Source of the DNA: Hellea sp964472905
Lineage (GTDB): Bacteria > Pseudomonadota > Alphaproteobacteria > Caulobacterales > Maricaulaceae
NCBI GenBank assembly: GCA_964472905.1
Contig: CAYYMI010000041.1
Span: forward strand, 1 to 22,030
Reading direction: 5' to 3'
DNA length: 22,030 nt
A program made the translations under genes and the position numbers. Below are positions 16,377-22,030 of this stretch, piece by piece (within the stretch, counting starts at the first letter, position 1; every line of letters starts with the position of its first letter). The notes below the pieces were generated by a model that saw only the letters and a list, made by a program, of their open reading frames with translations, made no database searches and had not been told where the DNA came from.

Positions 16377-17138
16377 ATGGAAGCAACTGGTCAACTTGCT
16401 TGGGAATATAAAAATGGAGAGTATTTTCCAATTTCCCTGCCGTGCCCTAATTCGGAAATACTCCCAGGTATAAATTGGGGGCTAGCCGAAGAAATATTCA
16501 GCCCTGCATTTTGGAAATATCAAGCTCATATCTGCAGACAGCATGGGAATTATTCAGACTTCAAACTTGGTCGGTCTTTGTTAGAGGAAGTCAGCGTATG
16601 TTTGCTTGGGGGATATGGTATGCCTGCTGAACTAGGTTTGGCAGCATTTAATCGTCTAAAAAGACTAAAATTATTGGATGGATACGCATCTACTCAAGAG
16701 ATTGAAGATGCGTTGACCCGACCGTTTATCTTAAAAAATAAACCTCGTAAGTACAGATTTGCAAAGCAGAAATCTCGCTACCTCTCTCAAGCCCTAGCTA
16801 CACTTCGACATTCTAACCCACCCAAAGATCATAGAGAATGTCGAGATTATTTAACTACTCTCACAGGAATTGGGCCTAAGACCGCCTCTTGGATTGTGCG
16901 CAATCACTTTGGTTCGGACGACGTTGCAATACTTGATATTCATATCATTCGGGCTGGAGTTACAGTGGGCTTCTTTGAAGGCAAAGCCGATCCAGCAAAA
17001 AAGTACTTCCACCTTGAAAACTTGTTTCTAATATTTTGTAAAGCACTTGGAGAGCCAGCTAGCTTAGTAGACGCCATAATGTGGGATTATATGCGGCGCA
17101 TAGGGCCCACTCGCAAAAATGGCGTTCTAACAACCTAA
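16377..17138 (+). CDS. OGG-fold / HhH-GPD DNA glycosylase-like protein
   Basis: The 253-residue product carries the helix-hairpin-helix LTGIGPKTA (162-170) followed by VAILDIHIIRAG. Lys168 and Asp187 sit where OGG1-type bifunctional glycosylases have their catalytic lysine and aspartate. The family normally excises 8-oxoguanine or related bases; this version resembles the stand-alone OGG-fold proteins found in defence islands, including Cap11 of type IV CBASS. In-frame stops precede the ATG at 16377, so the start is fixed, although no Shine-Dalgarno sequence is seen. It is the only plus-strand gene of the island and its stop abuts the nitroreductase stop with no gap. Function in the island is inferred. 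Confidence 0.82.
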   Translation: MEATGQLAWEYKNGEYFPISLPCPNSEILPGINWGLAEEIFSPAFWKYQAHICRQHGNYSDFKLGRSLLEEVSVCLLGGYGMPAELGLAAFNRLKRLKLLDGYASTQEIEDALTRPFILKNKPRKYRFAKQKSRYLSQALATLRHSNPPKDHRECRDYLTTLTGIGPKTASWIVRNHFGSDDVAILDIHIIRAGVTVGFFEGKADPAKKYFHLENLFLIFCKALGEPASLVDAIMWDYMRRIGPTRKNGVLTT

Positions 17139-17813
17139 TCATCGTCCAAAAACCCCCATCCCCAAAGCAACAAAACTTGTACGTGGAGGGCCAATAGAGT
17201 TAAGAATATCAGTACCATTTATCCCAAGTGGGCAGTATGCATATCCATAAGCATAAGCGGCTGAAGAGCATGCTTGTGAAGCAGCACCGCTATCTCTCCA
17301 CATTAAACTTTCAGGGTTATCATAAAGTTTTGAAATTCGGTTTTTATCACCCGCAAAAAGAAATAAATGCCCGTTTGCTAGAGGCTGTATATTTTCAGCA
17401 TTTTCAATCGCTGATTTTAAGCCATCAGGGTCAAGAATTGGTATTGTTAGAAACTTCTTATACCTATCTGAAAATATAATCGGTTCATAAACATCAGGGC
17501 CAGCAACAATGACAATATCAATCGGATGCAAGGCACCGGCTGAAATCATTGTCTTACGCGTCCTCCCTTTCAGCGCACCTTTGCCAAGTTGACGAGGGGA
17601 AAAGACATGCTTGATGAAAGCGCGAGTTTCTCTCAAAGGCACATCTGACATTACTCGACGTGTTCGTCGCTCCTCAAAAACTTCGTCGAAAGCTTTTGAA
17701 GAGTTAAACTTGAGCCTTACATCCTTAAGGATTGATGTAGCTTGCCAGTCTTTTTTTTGCTCCATTTTAGTAACATTTGGCTTTGGATTTGGTTCGTCAG
17801 TAGCCGAGACCAT
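17139..17813 (-). CDS. SagB-like nitroreductase family protein
   Basis: The 224-residue product has the FMN-type nitroreductase opening EERRTRRVMSDVPL (Arg49-Arg53 region) and SAGALHPIDIVIVAG (91-105). The latter is closer to the SagB/ThcOx dehydrogenases, which act on peptide azolines, than to classic nitroreductases. The C-terminus SFVALGMGVFGR ends the domain. The ATG at 17813 is chosen because GGAGG lies 7 bases upstream; the open frame to 17864 would overlap the QueC-like gene by 68 bases, whereas this start overlaps by 17. It is the last gene of the minus-strand operon. An FMN-dependent redox step on a base or peptide is plausible but unproven. Confidence 0.78.
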   Translation of the reverse strand: MVSATDEPNPKPNVTKMEQKKDWQATSILKDVRLKFNSSKAFDEVFEERRTRRVMSDVPLRETRAFIKHVFSPRQLGKGALKGRTRKTMISAGALHPIDIVIVAGPDVYEPIIFSDRYKKFLTIPILDPDGLKSAIENAENIQPLANGHLFLFAGDKNRISKLYDNPESLMWRDSGAASQACSSAAYAYGYAYCPLGINGTDILNSIGPPRTSFVALGMGVFGR

Positions 17814-18393
17814 AACACGCCTCCATAGTCTCATAGTGCTTTTTACAACCCCTACAGAAACCACACGCGATATCAGAGACGTGGCATGAATGAGACCAAC
17901 ATAAAATACCTTCTGGTATTTTTGAGGTCATTACTAATTCATCGGCTGTCATTGAGATAGCTGGAGCAGAAATATTTAATTCACCCTCTTGAATATTGAA
18001 AAGAACATTCATTGCCTTAATAAACTCAGGGGTTCCATCCGCATGAAAACCATCTGTTTTGAGTGCGCCAATCATCAAATTAGAAACGCCTAAATTATGG
18101 CACTTCATAGCTGCGATGCTCAATAAGAATTGATTCCGGTACGGCCACCATTCACTTGCGGGAGCACCGTTAGAGGTAGGTTTCCCAATAAGGTCACCAC
18201 TTCCAAGAGAAGATATGTCTGCAACTATATTTATGTGTTTTATATCGAGAGCTTTACATATTGCCTCTGCAGCACGTTTTTCACCAGCTGCAGGGTTTTG
18301 TCCGTAATCAATAGTCAACCCGAACTCAGGGCGTTTCCAAAATGCGATGCTGGTAGAGTCCATGCCACCTGATAAAAGTAATGCAGTATTCAT
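17797..18393 (-). CDS. QueC-like 7-cyano-7-deazaguanine synthase homologue
   Basis: The 198-residue protein has the PP-loop ATPase motif LLSGGMDS (6-13) at its start and the QueC zinc cluster at its end. That cluster is SCH (Cys170), CGFC (Cys177, Cys180) and RGC (Cys183), with an additional Cys165. QueC makes preQ0 from carboxy-deazaguanine, ATP and ammonia. QueC-like relatives in defence systems (Cap9 of type IV CBASS, QatC) are repurposed. No queD, queE, queF or tgt is nearby, and the protein is somewhat shorter than housekeeping QueC, so a specialised role is likely. The ATG at 18393 overlaps the upstream stop as ATGA with GGAG just before it; a GTG at 18402 is the alternative. Confidence 0.85.
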   Translation of the reverse strand: MNTALLLSGGMDSTSIAFWKRPEFGLTIDYGQNPAAGEKRAAEAICKALDIKHINIVADISSLGSGDLIGKPTSNGAPASEWWPYRNQFLLSIAAMKCHNLGVSNLMIGALKTDGFHADGTPEFIKAMNVLFNIQEGELNISAPAISMTADELVMTSKIPEGILCWSHSCHVSDIACGFCRGCKKHYETMEACYGLGY

Positions 18394-19583
18394 TCTCTCC
18401 ACGCCAACAAATGCAAGGCACTCACAAAGTCATCATGTATTATTGCACCTACGCCCTGAGGCAATTTTAAATCATTCTTTCGCATGTTCTGCGCAACACA
18501 ATATACAGGCTTCCCTTTAGCGGCGGCGTAACCGACCTCAAATACTGTTCCGGGACTACTTCCTTTAAGAATGGCCAAGACACAATCGCACTTATCCAGT
18601 GCTTCCAAATCAAGTTTAACTACTGTTTCGGCAGGGCCATGACCAATGTCATGAACTGGACTAAACACGTTTAATCCCAATGAGTGTAATATCTTACGAG
18701 CTTCATTGATTGTTACTCGCTGCCCCAATTCGCGGAAGGGGCCTGCAAGATAAACTTCACCACCTTTGAGTTTCACAGCTGTTCGATTCGTCTCTTTTGC
18801 CGCCCCTATTGATAAGATGGGTAAGGCATTTTTCTCAACAAAGTCTGCAACAGCCAATGAAGCGTATCTGGCGGAAGCCAAGGGCGACATATTTTTAGCT
18901 CCCCATGCCAATGCAAATGCAGCAACAAACACGTCACCGGAACCGATTGTGAAAACATTCTTGGTTTTAAAAGCAGGTACAGAGCCTATTTTACCAACCG
19001 AGCCGAAGATACGGGCACCCTCCAGACCGCATTTAGCTATAACAATTTCGGCCCTCTCCGTGGCCAAAATTTCCATAGCCCCTTCATCAATAGACTTACC
19101 TGTGAGCTTTCTAATTTCATTTGCGTTAGCAACGAATGCAAGGCGATCTGCAACAGAACCGGAGGCTTTGAAACCTTTAGGAGCGATTGGTGACTGTGGG
19201 TCATAAACACACGTTTTAGCTTTGACCGATGGTGTACATTCCATCATTCCAAAAATGACAGCCAAGTCTGCATTCACATGAAATGAAGGTTGTTGCTTTA
19301 TGCGCGGAATAGAAGGTGATATGGTAGGGTCAGCCAAGCAATGTAAATAATCAAATCCAATAAATTGCTCTCCATCATGCCATTCCACATCGATATCGTA
19401 AGAATGAAAAATTGGAGTAATTTGTCTCTGGTTTTCTTTAGGAGACACTGAATGCAGCGTGACTTGATCAAAATGCGATGAAAGGCCTGCAGCTGCTCTT
19501 CCAGCTGAGCCATAAATTTCGTTCCAGTTTGGAAATGCGCAGCCCTCGCCATAAACACCTCCAATTACGTCAATTGAAGTCAC
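18390..19583 (-). CDS. PfkB-family kinase fused to nucleoside 2-deoxyribosyltransferase
   Basis: The 397-residue protein has two domains. Residues 1-255 resemble a PfkB/ribokinase-type kinase: GSAGRAAAGLSSHFDQV, an N-terminal glycine-rich segment, and TIGSGDVFVAAFALAWG with the catalytic Asp217 in a GSGD variant of GAGD. Residues 275-397 are a nucleoside 2-deoxyribosyltransferase-like domain: VYLAGPF (277-283), LDKCDCVLAILKG, and PGTVFEVGYAAAKGKPVY with the expected nucleophile Glu349. Together they suggest phosphorylation and base exchange on a nucleoside. The GTG start at 19583 overlaps the upstream stop as GTGA (19580-19583); the downstream QueC-like gene overlaps by ATGA. The fusion call is strong; the substrate is unknown. 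Confidence 0.87.
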   Translation of the reverse strand: MTSIDVIGGVYGEGCAFPNWNEIYGSAGRAAAGLSSHFDQVTLHSVSPKENQRQITPIFHSYDIDVEWHDGEQFIGFDYLHCLADPTISPSIPRIKQQPSFHVNADLAVIFGMMECTPSVKAKTCVYDPQSPIAPKGFKASGSVADRLAFVANANEIRKLTGKSIDEGAMEILATERAEIVIAKCGLEGARIFGSVGKIGSVPAFKTKNVFTIGSGDVFVAAFALAWGAKNMSPLASARYASLAVADFVEKNALPILSIGAAKETNRTAVKLKGGEVYLAGPFRELGQRVTINEARKILHSLGLNVFSPVHDIGHGPAETVVKLDLEALDKCDCVLAILKGSSPGTVFEVGYAAAKGKPVYCVAQNMRKNDLKLPQGVGAIIHDDFVSALHLLAWRE

Positions 19584-19924
19584 GCTAGACGGATTTCGAT
19601 ACCAACGCGTCCTGCGTTAATTGAAAGTACCTGTGCCACATATGCCGAGCCATTTTGTATACACTCGATGATATCGACTATGCGGGTCGCCGTAATCGCA
19701 CCAGCAATCTGCCCTTGTGCCGTAACTGCGGTCAACCGACTACGTGGTACGGTTACAAGTTGTACTAATAAAACATCGCCGACATTAAGGGTGGAAACTA
19801 CAGCCGCAACTGGTGAATTCAGAACGGTTCTTTCCGTTATTTCGCATTTATCTTCTCCAGCAGGCGAGCCGCCCCCAATTCGCCAGCTTCCATCATTAAC
19901 TCCACCACCGCCTCCACCAGACAT
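19580..19924 (-). CDS. Small protein with a glycine-run N-terminus
   Basis: The 114-residue product starts MSGGGGGGVNDGSWRIGGG, a flexible Gly-rich tail, followed from about residue 27 by a compact, valine-rich domain (NSPVAAVVSTLNVGDVLLVQLV, GQIAGAITATRI, SAYVAQVLSINAGRVGIEIRLA). That pattern looks like a small all-beta barrel with an internal helix. There is one pair of cysteines, near residues 27 and 88. AGGAGA lies 5 bases before the ATG. The stop overlaps the kinase-deoxyribosyltransferase start as GTGA, so it is the first gene of that operon. I do not recognise the family. Its exposed Gly-rich N-terminus next to a QueC-like enzyme makes it a candidate modification substrate. Confidence 0.75.
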   Translation of the reverse strand: MSGGGGGGVNDGSWRIGGGSPAGEDKCEITERTVLNSPVAAVVSTLNVGDVLLVQLVTVPRSRLTAVTAQGQIAGAITATRIVDIIECIQNGSAYVAQVLSINAGRVGIEIRLA

Positions 19925-19964
19925 AAGTTCTCCTACAAATTACAACTTTATTACTATAATCATA

Positions 19965-19994
19965 AACATAATGGAATTTAAAGTCATACTTCAA
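19965..19994 (-). promoter_or_regulatory. Candidate promoter of the Gly-rich / kinase / QueC-like operon
   Basis: On the minus strand TTGAAG (19994-19989) and TATGTT (19970-19965) are separated by 18 bases, about 40 bases before the ATG. The match is moderate, and read-through from the excisionase-like gene 96 bases upstream is an alternative. Confidence 0.3.
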
Positions 19995-20020
19995 CGTGAA
20001 TCTATTGATTAGCAAAGGCG

Positions 20021-20233
20021 TTATTGTGCTGTAGTTGAGACAGAGCTTGAATAAGAAATATAAGCTTCCAAATCTACTACTCTATATCTCACAGCTCGTC
20101 CCATCTTAACAAATACTGGCCCGCCGCCGTGACAGCGCCACTTGTTGAGTGTTGATACGGCAAGGCCTAGGTATTCTGAAGCTTGTTTAACTGTCATTAC
20201 TGTGACGGGGTTGATGTGTGTCGTGGTTTGCAT
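20021..20233 (-). CDS. AlpA/excisionase-type HTH protein
   Basis: The 70-residue product is a MerR-like HTH_17 domain: MTVKQASEYLGLAVSTLNKWRCHGGGPVFVKMGRAVRYRVVDLEAYI. Such proteins act as recombination directionality factors or small regulators in integrated elements. The ATG at 20233 has AGGAGA at the right distance (minus strand); the frame upstream to 20314 is non-coding in character. It lies upstream of the operon at 19580-19924, on the same strand, and may control it or island excision. The integrase it would serve is not in the window. Confidence 0.85.
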   Translation of the reverse strand: MQTTTHINPVTVMTVKQASEYLGLAVSTLNKWRCHGGGPVFVKMGRAVRYRVVDLEAYISYSSSVSTTAQ

Positions 20234-20425
20234 GTTGTCTCCTATGCGGTTTGAATTTCGACAAGACAAAAACAGCAGATAAAACAAGGCTTTGCAGTAA
20301 CCAGAAGGCAACATGTTTCATTGTTTGGGTGACAGGTTGGAATATGACAGGAGTATCTGTTCTGTTACGTCCTGACATTGCGTGGTTCCACTCAGGGAAA
20401 TGCCATATAATATGAACCCCTGTTG
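20234..20425. other. Intergenic region between the HTH gene and the recombinase fragment
   Basis: This 192-base gap contains the ribosome binding site of the HTH gene and no convincing gene. An open frame on the minus strand crossing it reads through the HTH gene in another frame and is not supported by a ribosome binding site. No strong terminator is visible. Confidence 0.5.
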
Positions 20426-21064
20426 TTATGTTTTATAGAGCGCAACTAGGGAAAGTGTGACCAAGTTGCGCTCTATTTGGATCTGTTTGGTGGTCGATTC
20501 GAGAATGGCACGTTTATCCGCATCATTGAGAACAGACCATCTATTCAATAATTTCATAAGGTCAGATGCTTTACTGTCTTCTAGATGATGCTCTTTGATT
20601 TGATCAATAAAGACAGCTTCAAGGTCATGCTTATGGATTTTAGATTTACACTCCCGGCAGACATATTTGTGAGAGCCAGATGGTACATACATTTTCCCAC
20701 CACAGCCGCAATAGGTCAGACCTGCAAAAAGATGAGCGGGTTTGCGTTTAGCTTTCCCTTTTTGCATAGCGAGAATGTTTTGAACATTGGTAAATAGCTC
20801 TTTTGAGATTAAAGGCTCAAGCTCACCTGAGAGGCCAAGCACAATATCATTGGTGAGCAATCGCCCGATAGTCTGGCTAGTAAAGTCTGATCCGCTTCGC
20901 GTTTTAGCTTTCTCAATTGTAAGCTCAAGCGCGACAGTTCTTTTGCGCTGATGCTCGAAGAATAGTTCAAACATGCGTTTGAGAATGGGAGCCTCAACTT
21001 CATTAAAAACGAGTCTTCCATTCTCTCGACGATATCCAAAACTGGTCGGGCCGGACTTATTCAT
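20426..21064 (-). CDS. Serine recombinase lacking its catalytic domain
   Basis: The 212-residue product begins exactly at the recombinase domain (SFGYRRENGRLVFNEVEAPILKRMFELFFEHQ). It continues with TRSGSDFTSQTIGRLLTNDIVLGL, then the zinc-ribbon YCGCGGKMYV...YVCRECKSKI with paired cysteines, and a helical C-terminus. The N-terminal resolvase domain with the nucleophilic serine, about 140-150 residues, is absent. The 16 bases before the ATG belong to the spacer after the C1q-like gene. There is no Shine-Dalgarno sequence. It is therefore probably a decayed large serine recombinase, although a regulatory or DNA-binding remnant is possible. Confidence 0.8.
   Translation of the reverse strand: MNKSGPTSFGYRRENGRLVFNEVEAPILKRMFELFFEHQRKRTVALELTIEKAKTRSGSDFTSQTIGRLLTNDIVLGLSGELEPLISKELFTNVQNILAMQKGKAKRKPAHLFAGLTYCGCGGKMYVPSGSHKYVCRECKSKIHKHDLEAVFIDQIKEHHLEDSKASDLMKLLNRWSVLNDADKRAILESTTKQIQIERNLVTLSLVALYKT
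20435..20476. repeat. 13-bp perfect inverted repeat in the recombinase 3' end
   Basis: ATAGAGCGCAACT (20435-20447) and AGTTGCGCTCTAT (20464-20476) are exact reverse complements around a 16-base loop. The repeat lies inside the last 17 or so codons of the recombinase fragment, ending 7 bases before its stop codon. Neither strand has a T tract after it, so it is not a standard terminator. Confidence 0.8.
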
Positions 21065-21080
21065 AGAGTAAGTTTGTTGG

Positions 21081-21608
21081 TTAACACGGCAGGGGAACTT
21101 CCAAAGCTGGGTTGCAACACAAATGAAAGGTAGTCCAAGAAAGATTTCTAATTACAGCGGCTCTACCTCCATCAGAGGAACTTTCTAAATACAATTCAGT
21201 ACCCGCTTCGAATTTAGTAACAATGCTATAGTGAGCTGTTTGTCTTGCCCTAGTACTATTTTCTCCAGCCCAAGCATATCCTATTTCGCGTAAACTTCCG
21301 CCCGGAGGGCGTGCAAAAAGTTTTACAAATACGTCATCACTAGTTGAACCAAACTCTCTAACAAAACTTATTTCAGTATAGTAGATTCCTGTCTGCGGAA
21401 TAAGTAAGTCACTCCCAGACCATAAAAGAGGATGTGTCAAAGTGCTAAAGTTAGTCTCTAAAGCATCTTCCGAGGTTTGGCCAAATTCTATGCGGCCCTC
21501 TCTTTCCACGTTATCCAGTTCGGCTAATTGAACATTGTGTGCAATACATGGACACCCTTGGTACGGTTCGTCCGTTTTGGTTGAAGTTTTTTCTTTTGTA
21601 GTTGTCAT
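21081..21608 (-). CDS. C1q/TNF-like jelly-roll candidate protein
   Basis: The 175-residue product has a charged Thr/Lys-rich N-terminus, a GCPC motif, then a region from about residue 45 resembling C1q/TNF-like jelly-roll domains: LLIPQTGIYYTEISFVREF, DVFVKLFARPP, HYSIVTKFEAGTELYLESSSDGG and the closing strand NLSWTTFHLCC. It ends with a second Cys pair and a terminal cysteine. No signal peptide is seen. Such domains occur in phage structural and bacterial surface proteins. The ATG at 21608 has GGAGAAG just upstream; longer starts lack this. The recombinase fragment follows after 16 bases. The fold assignment is by pattern only. Confidence 0.6.
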   Translation of the reverse strand: MTTTKEKTSTKTDEPYQGCPCIAHNVQLAELDNVEREGRIEFGQTSEDALETNFSTLTHPLLWSGSDLLIPQTGIYYTEISFVREFGSTSDDVFVKLFARPPGGSLREIGYAWAGENSTRARQTAHYSIVTKFEAGTELYLESSSDGGRAAVIRNLSWTTFHLCCNPALEVPLPC

Positions 21609-21691
21609 TTTCTTCTCCATAAAAGAATTATTTATTGGCAACTGGAAAGTAGCTTTTCATGTTGAAATTTTCTGTGATGGTCATCACGATA

Positions 21692-22030
21692 TCATTTTGT
21701 GAATTTCAGAAGATGAGCGATCCGCGCACGTTTAACATCAAGATCGGTTTGTGACGTGTAGGCTTGCTTAACAGCAACAGTGTAACCTCGAACTTGCGAT
21801 TTCTCGCCAGATTCTATATCTGAGCGAGCTTCAATCTCGGCTGGGACATCATCGGGTCTAAAACAAAAGACATTACTCTTGCCTGTGAGTGAGGACACGA
21901 TTTTGGCAAGTCTGTAATTATCTTCTGAGATAAACCAAACCTCATCAGCTCCAGTCTTCAAACATTTCTCTATGTTTTGGCGCTCATAATCTATCCCTGT
22001 AGTAACGTTAATTTCACAAGCTATAGATAA
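21692..22030 (-). CDS. C-terminal part of a PD-(D/E)xK-nuclease-like protein (partial)
   Basis: The frame is open from the right edge to the stop at 21692, giving 112 residues without a start. The visible segment reads LSIACEINVTTGIDYERQNIEKCL, then GADEVWFISEDNYRLAKI and a charged tail ending HLLKFTK. The pattern of a strand with Glu followed by a helix with a conserved Glu, Asn and Cys and then a V-W-F-I strand resembles restriction-endonuclease-fold domains attached to mobile-element or conjugative ATPases. The 5' part lies outside the window, so the identity stays open. A TTG at 21961 is not needed as a start. Confidence 0.55.
   Translation of the reverse strand, partial: LSIACEINVTTGIDYERQNIEKCLKTGADEVWFISEDNYRLAKIVSSLTGKSNVFCFRPDDVPAEIEARSDIESGEKSQVRGYTVAVKQAYTSQTDLDVKRARIAHLLKFTK

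Noticed and set aside
16377..19924. Calling the cluster a complete type IV CBASS or Qat system
   Set aside because: No CD-NTase, TGT-like, TatD-like or QatA/QatB gene is in the window; only the QueC-like and OGG-like components are shared.
20187..20378. 63-residue minus-strand frame with SGRNRTDTP
   Set aside because: It overlaps the well-supported HTH gene in another frame and has no ribosome binding site; this phrase is typical of spurious translated ORFs.
16112..22030. CRISPR array or tandem repeats in the island
   Set aside because: No regularly spaced repeats longer than the two GCCCCAC copies were seen.

Overview
This window is a chromosomal segment of an alphaproteobacterium. The best guess is a marine, CtrA-bearing dimorphic lineage of the Hyphomonadales/Caulobacterales type, with mid-range GC. 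The evidence is the C-terminus of CtrA at the left edge, the secB / Tim44-like / mltA / Smr gene neighbourhood, the class II aroA-cmk pair, a FYDLN_acid (TIGR02300) zinc-ribbon protein, and a tRNA-Ala carrying its own CCA. The genus cannot be fixed from the sequence alone.

Positions 1-16111 look like core chromosome. In order they hold: the ctrA end with a terminator; ugd (UDP-glucose 6-dehydrogenase, -); a sterol desaturase/fatty acid hydroxylase family membrane enzyme (+); a Tat-exported PhoD-like phosphatase (-); a YgjP/M48-like metallopeptidase (-) whose start codon overlaps head-to-head with that of a lipoprotein gene (+); secB (-); the + strand run timA-like, mltA, Smr; an AT-rich orphan gene (-); a polytopic membrane protein (-); a lipoprotein with beta-propeller-like character (+); aroA-cmk (-, ATGA-coupled); the FYDLN_acid protein (+); and tRNA-Ala(GGC).

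Immediately after the tRNA the composition drops to AT-rich and the gene content changes, which is the usual signature of a tRNA-integrated genomic island. Positions 16112-22030 carry an OGG/HhH-GPD glycosylase-like gene (+). Facing it is a tightly overlapped minus-strand operon. In transcription order the operon reads: a small glycine-rich-N-terminus protein, a PfkB sugar/nucleoside kinase fused to a nucleoside 2-deoxyribosyltransferase, a QueC-like 7-deazaguanine synthase homologue, and a SagB-like nitroreductase. Upstream of these lie an AlpA/excisionase-like HTH protein, a serine recombinase lacking its catalytic domain, a C1q/TNF-like jelly-roll candidate protein, and the C-terminus of a protein resembling PD-(D/E)xK nucleases that runs off the right edge.

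The most interesting part is 16377-19924. QueC-like and OGG-like proteins are both accessory components of type IV CBASS anti-phage systems, yet no CD-NTase or queuosine-pathway partner gene (queD, queE, queF, tgt) is visible here. Instead these genes sit with a kinase-deoxyribosyltransferase fusion, a SagB-like oxidoreductase and a small Gly-rich protein that could be a modification substrate. I read this as a candidate nucleobase-chemistry or protein-modification defence module. The function is inferred from domain content and gene order and is not demonstrated.
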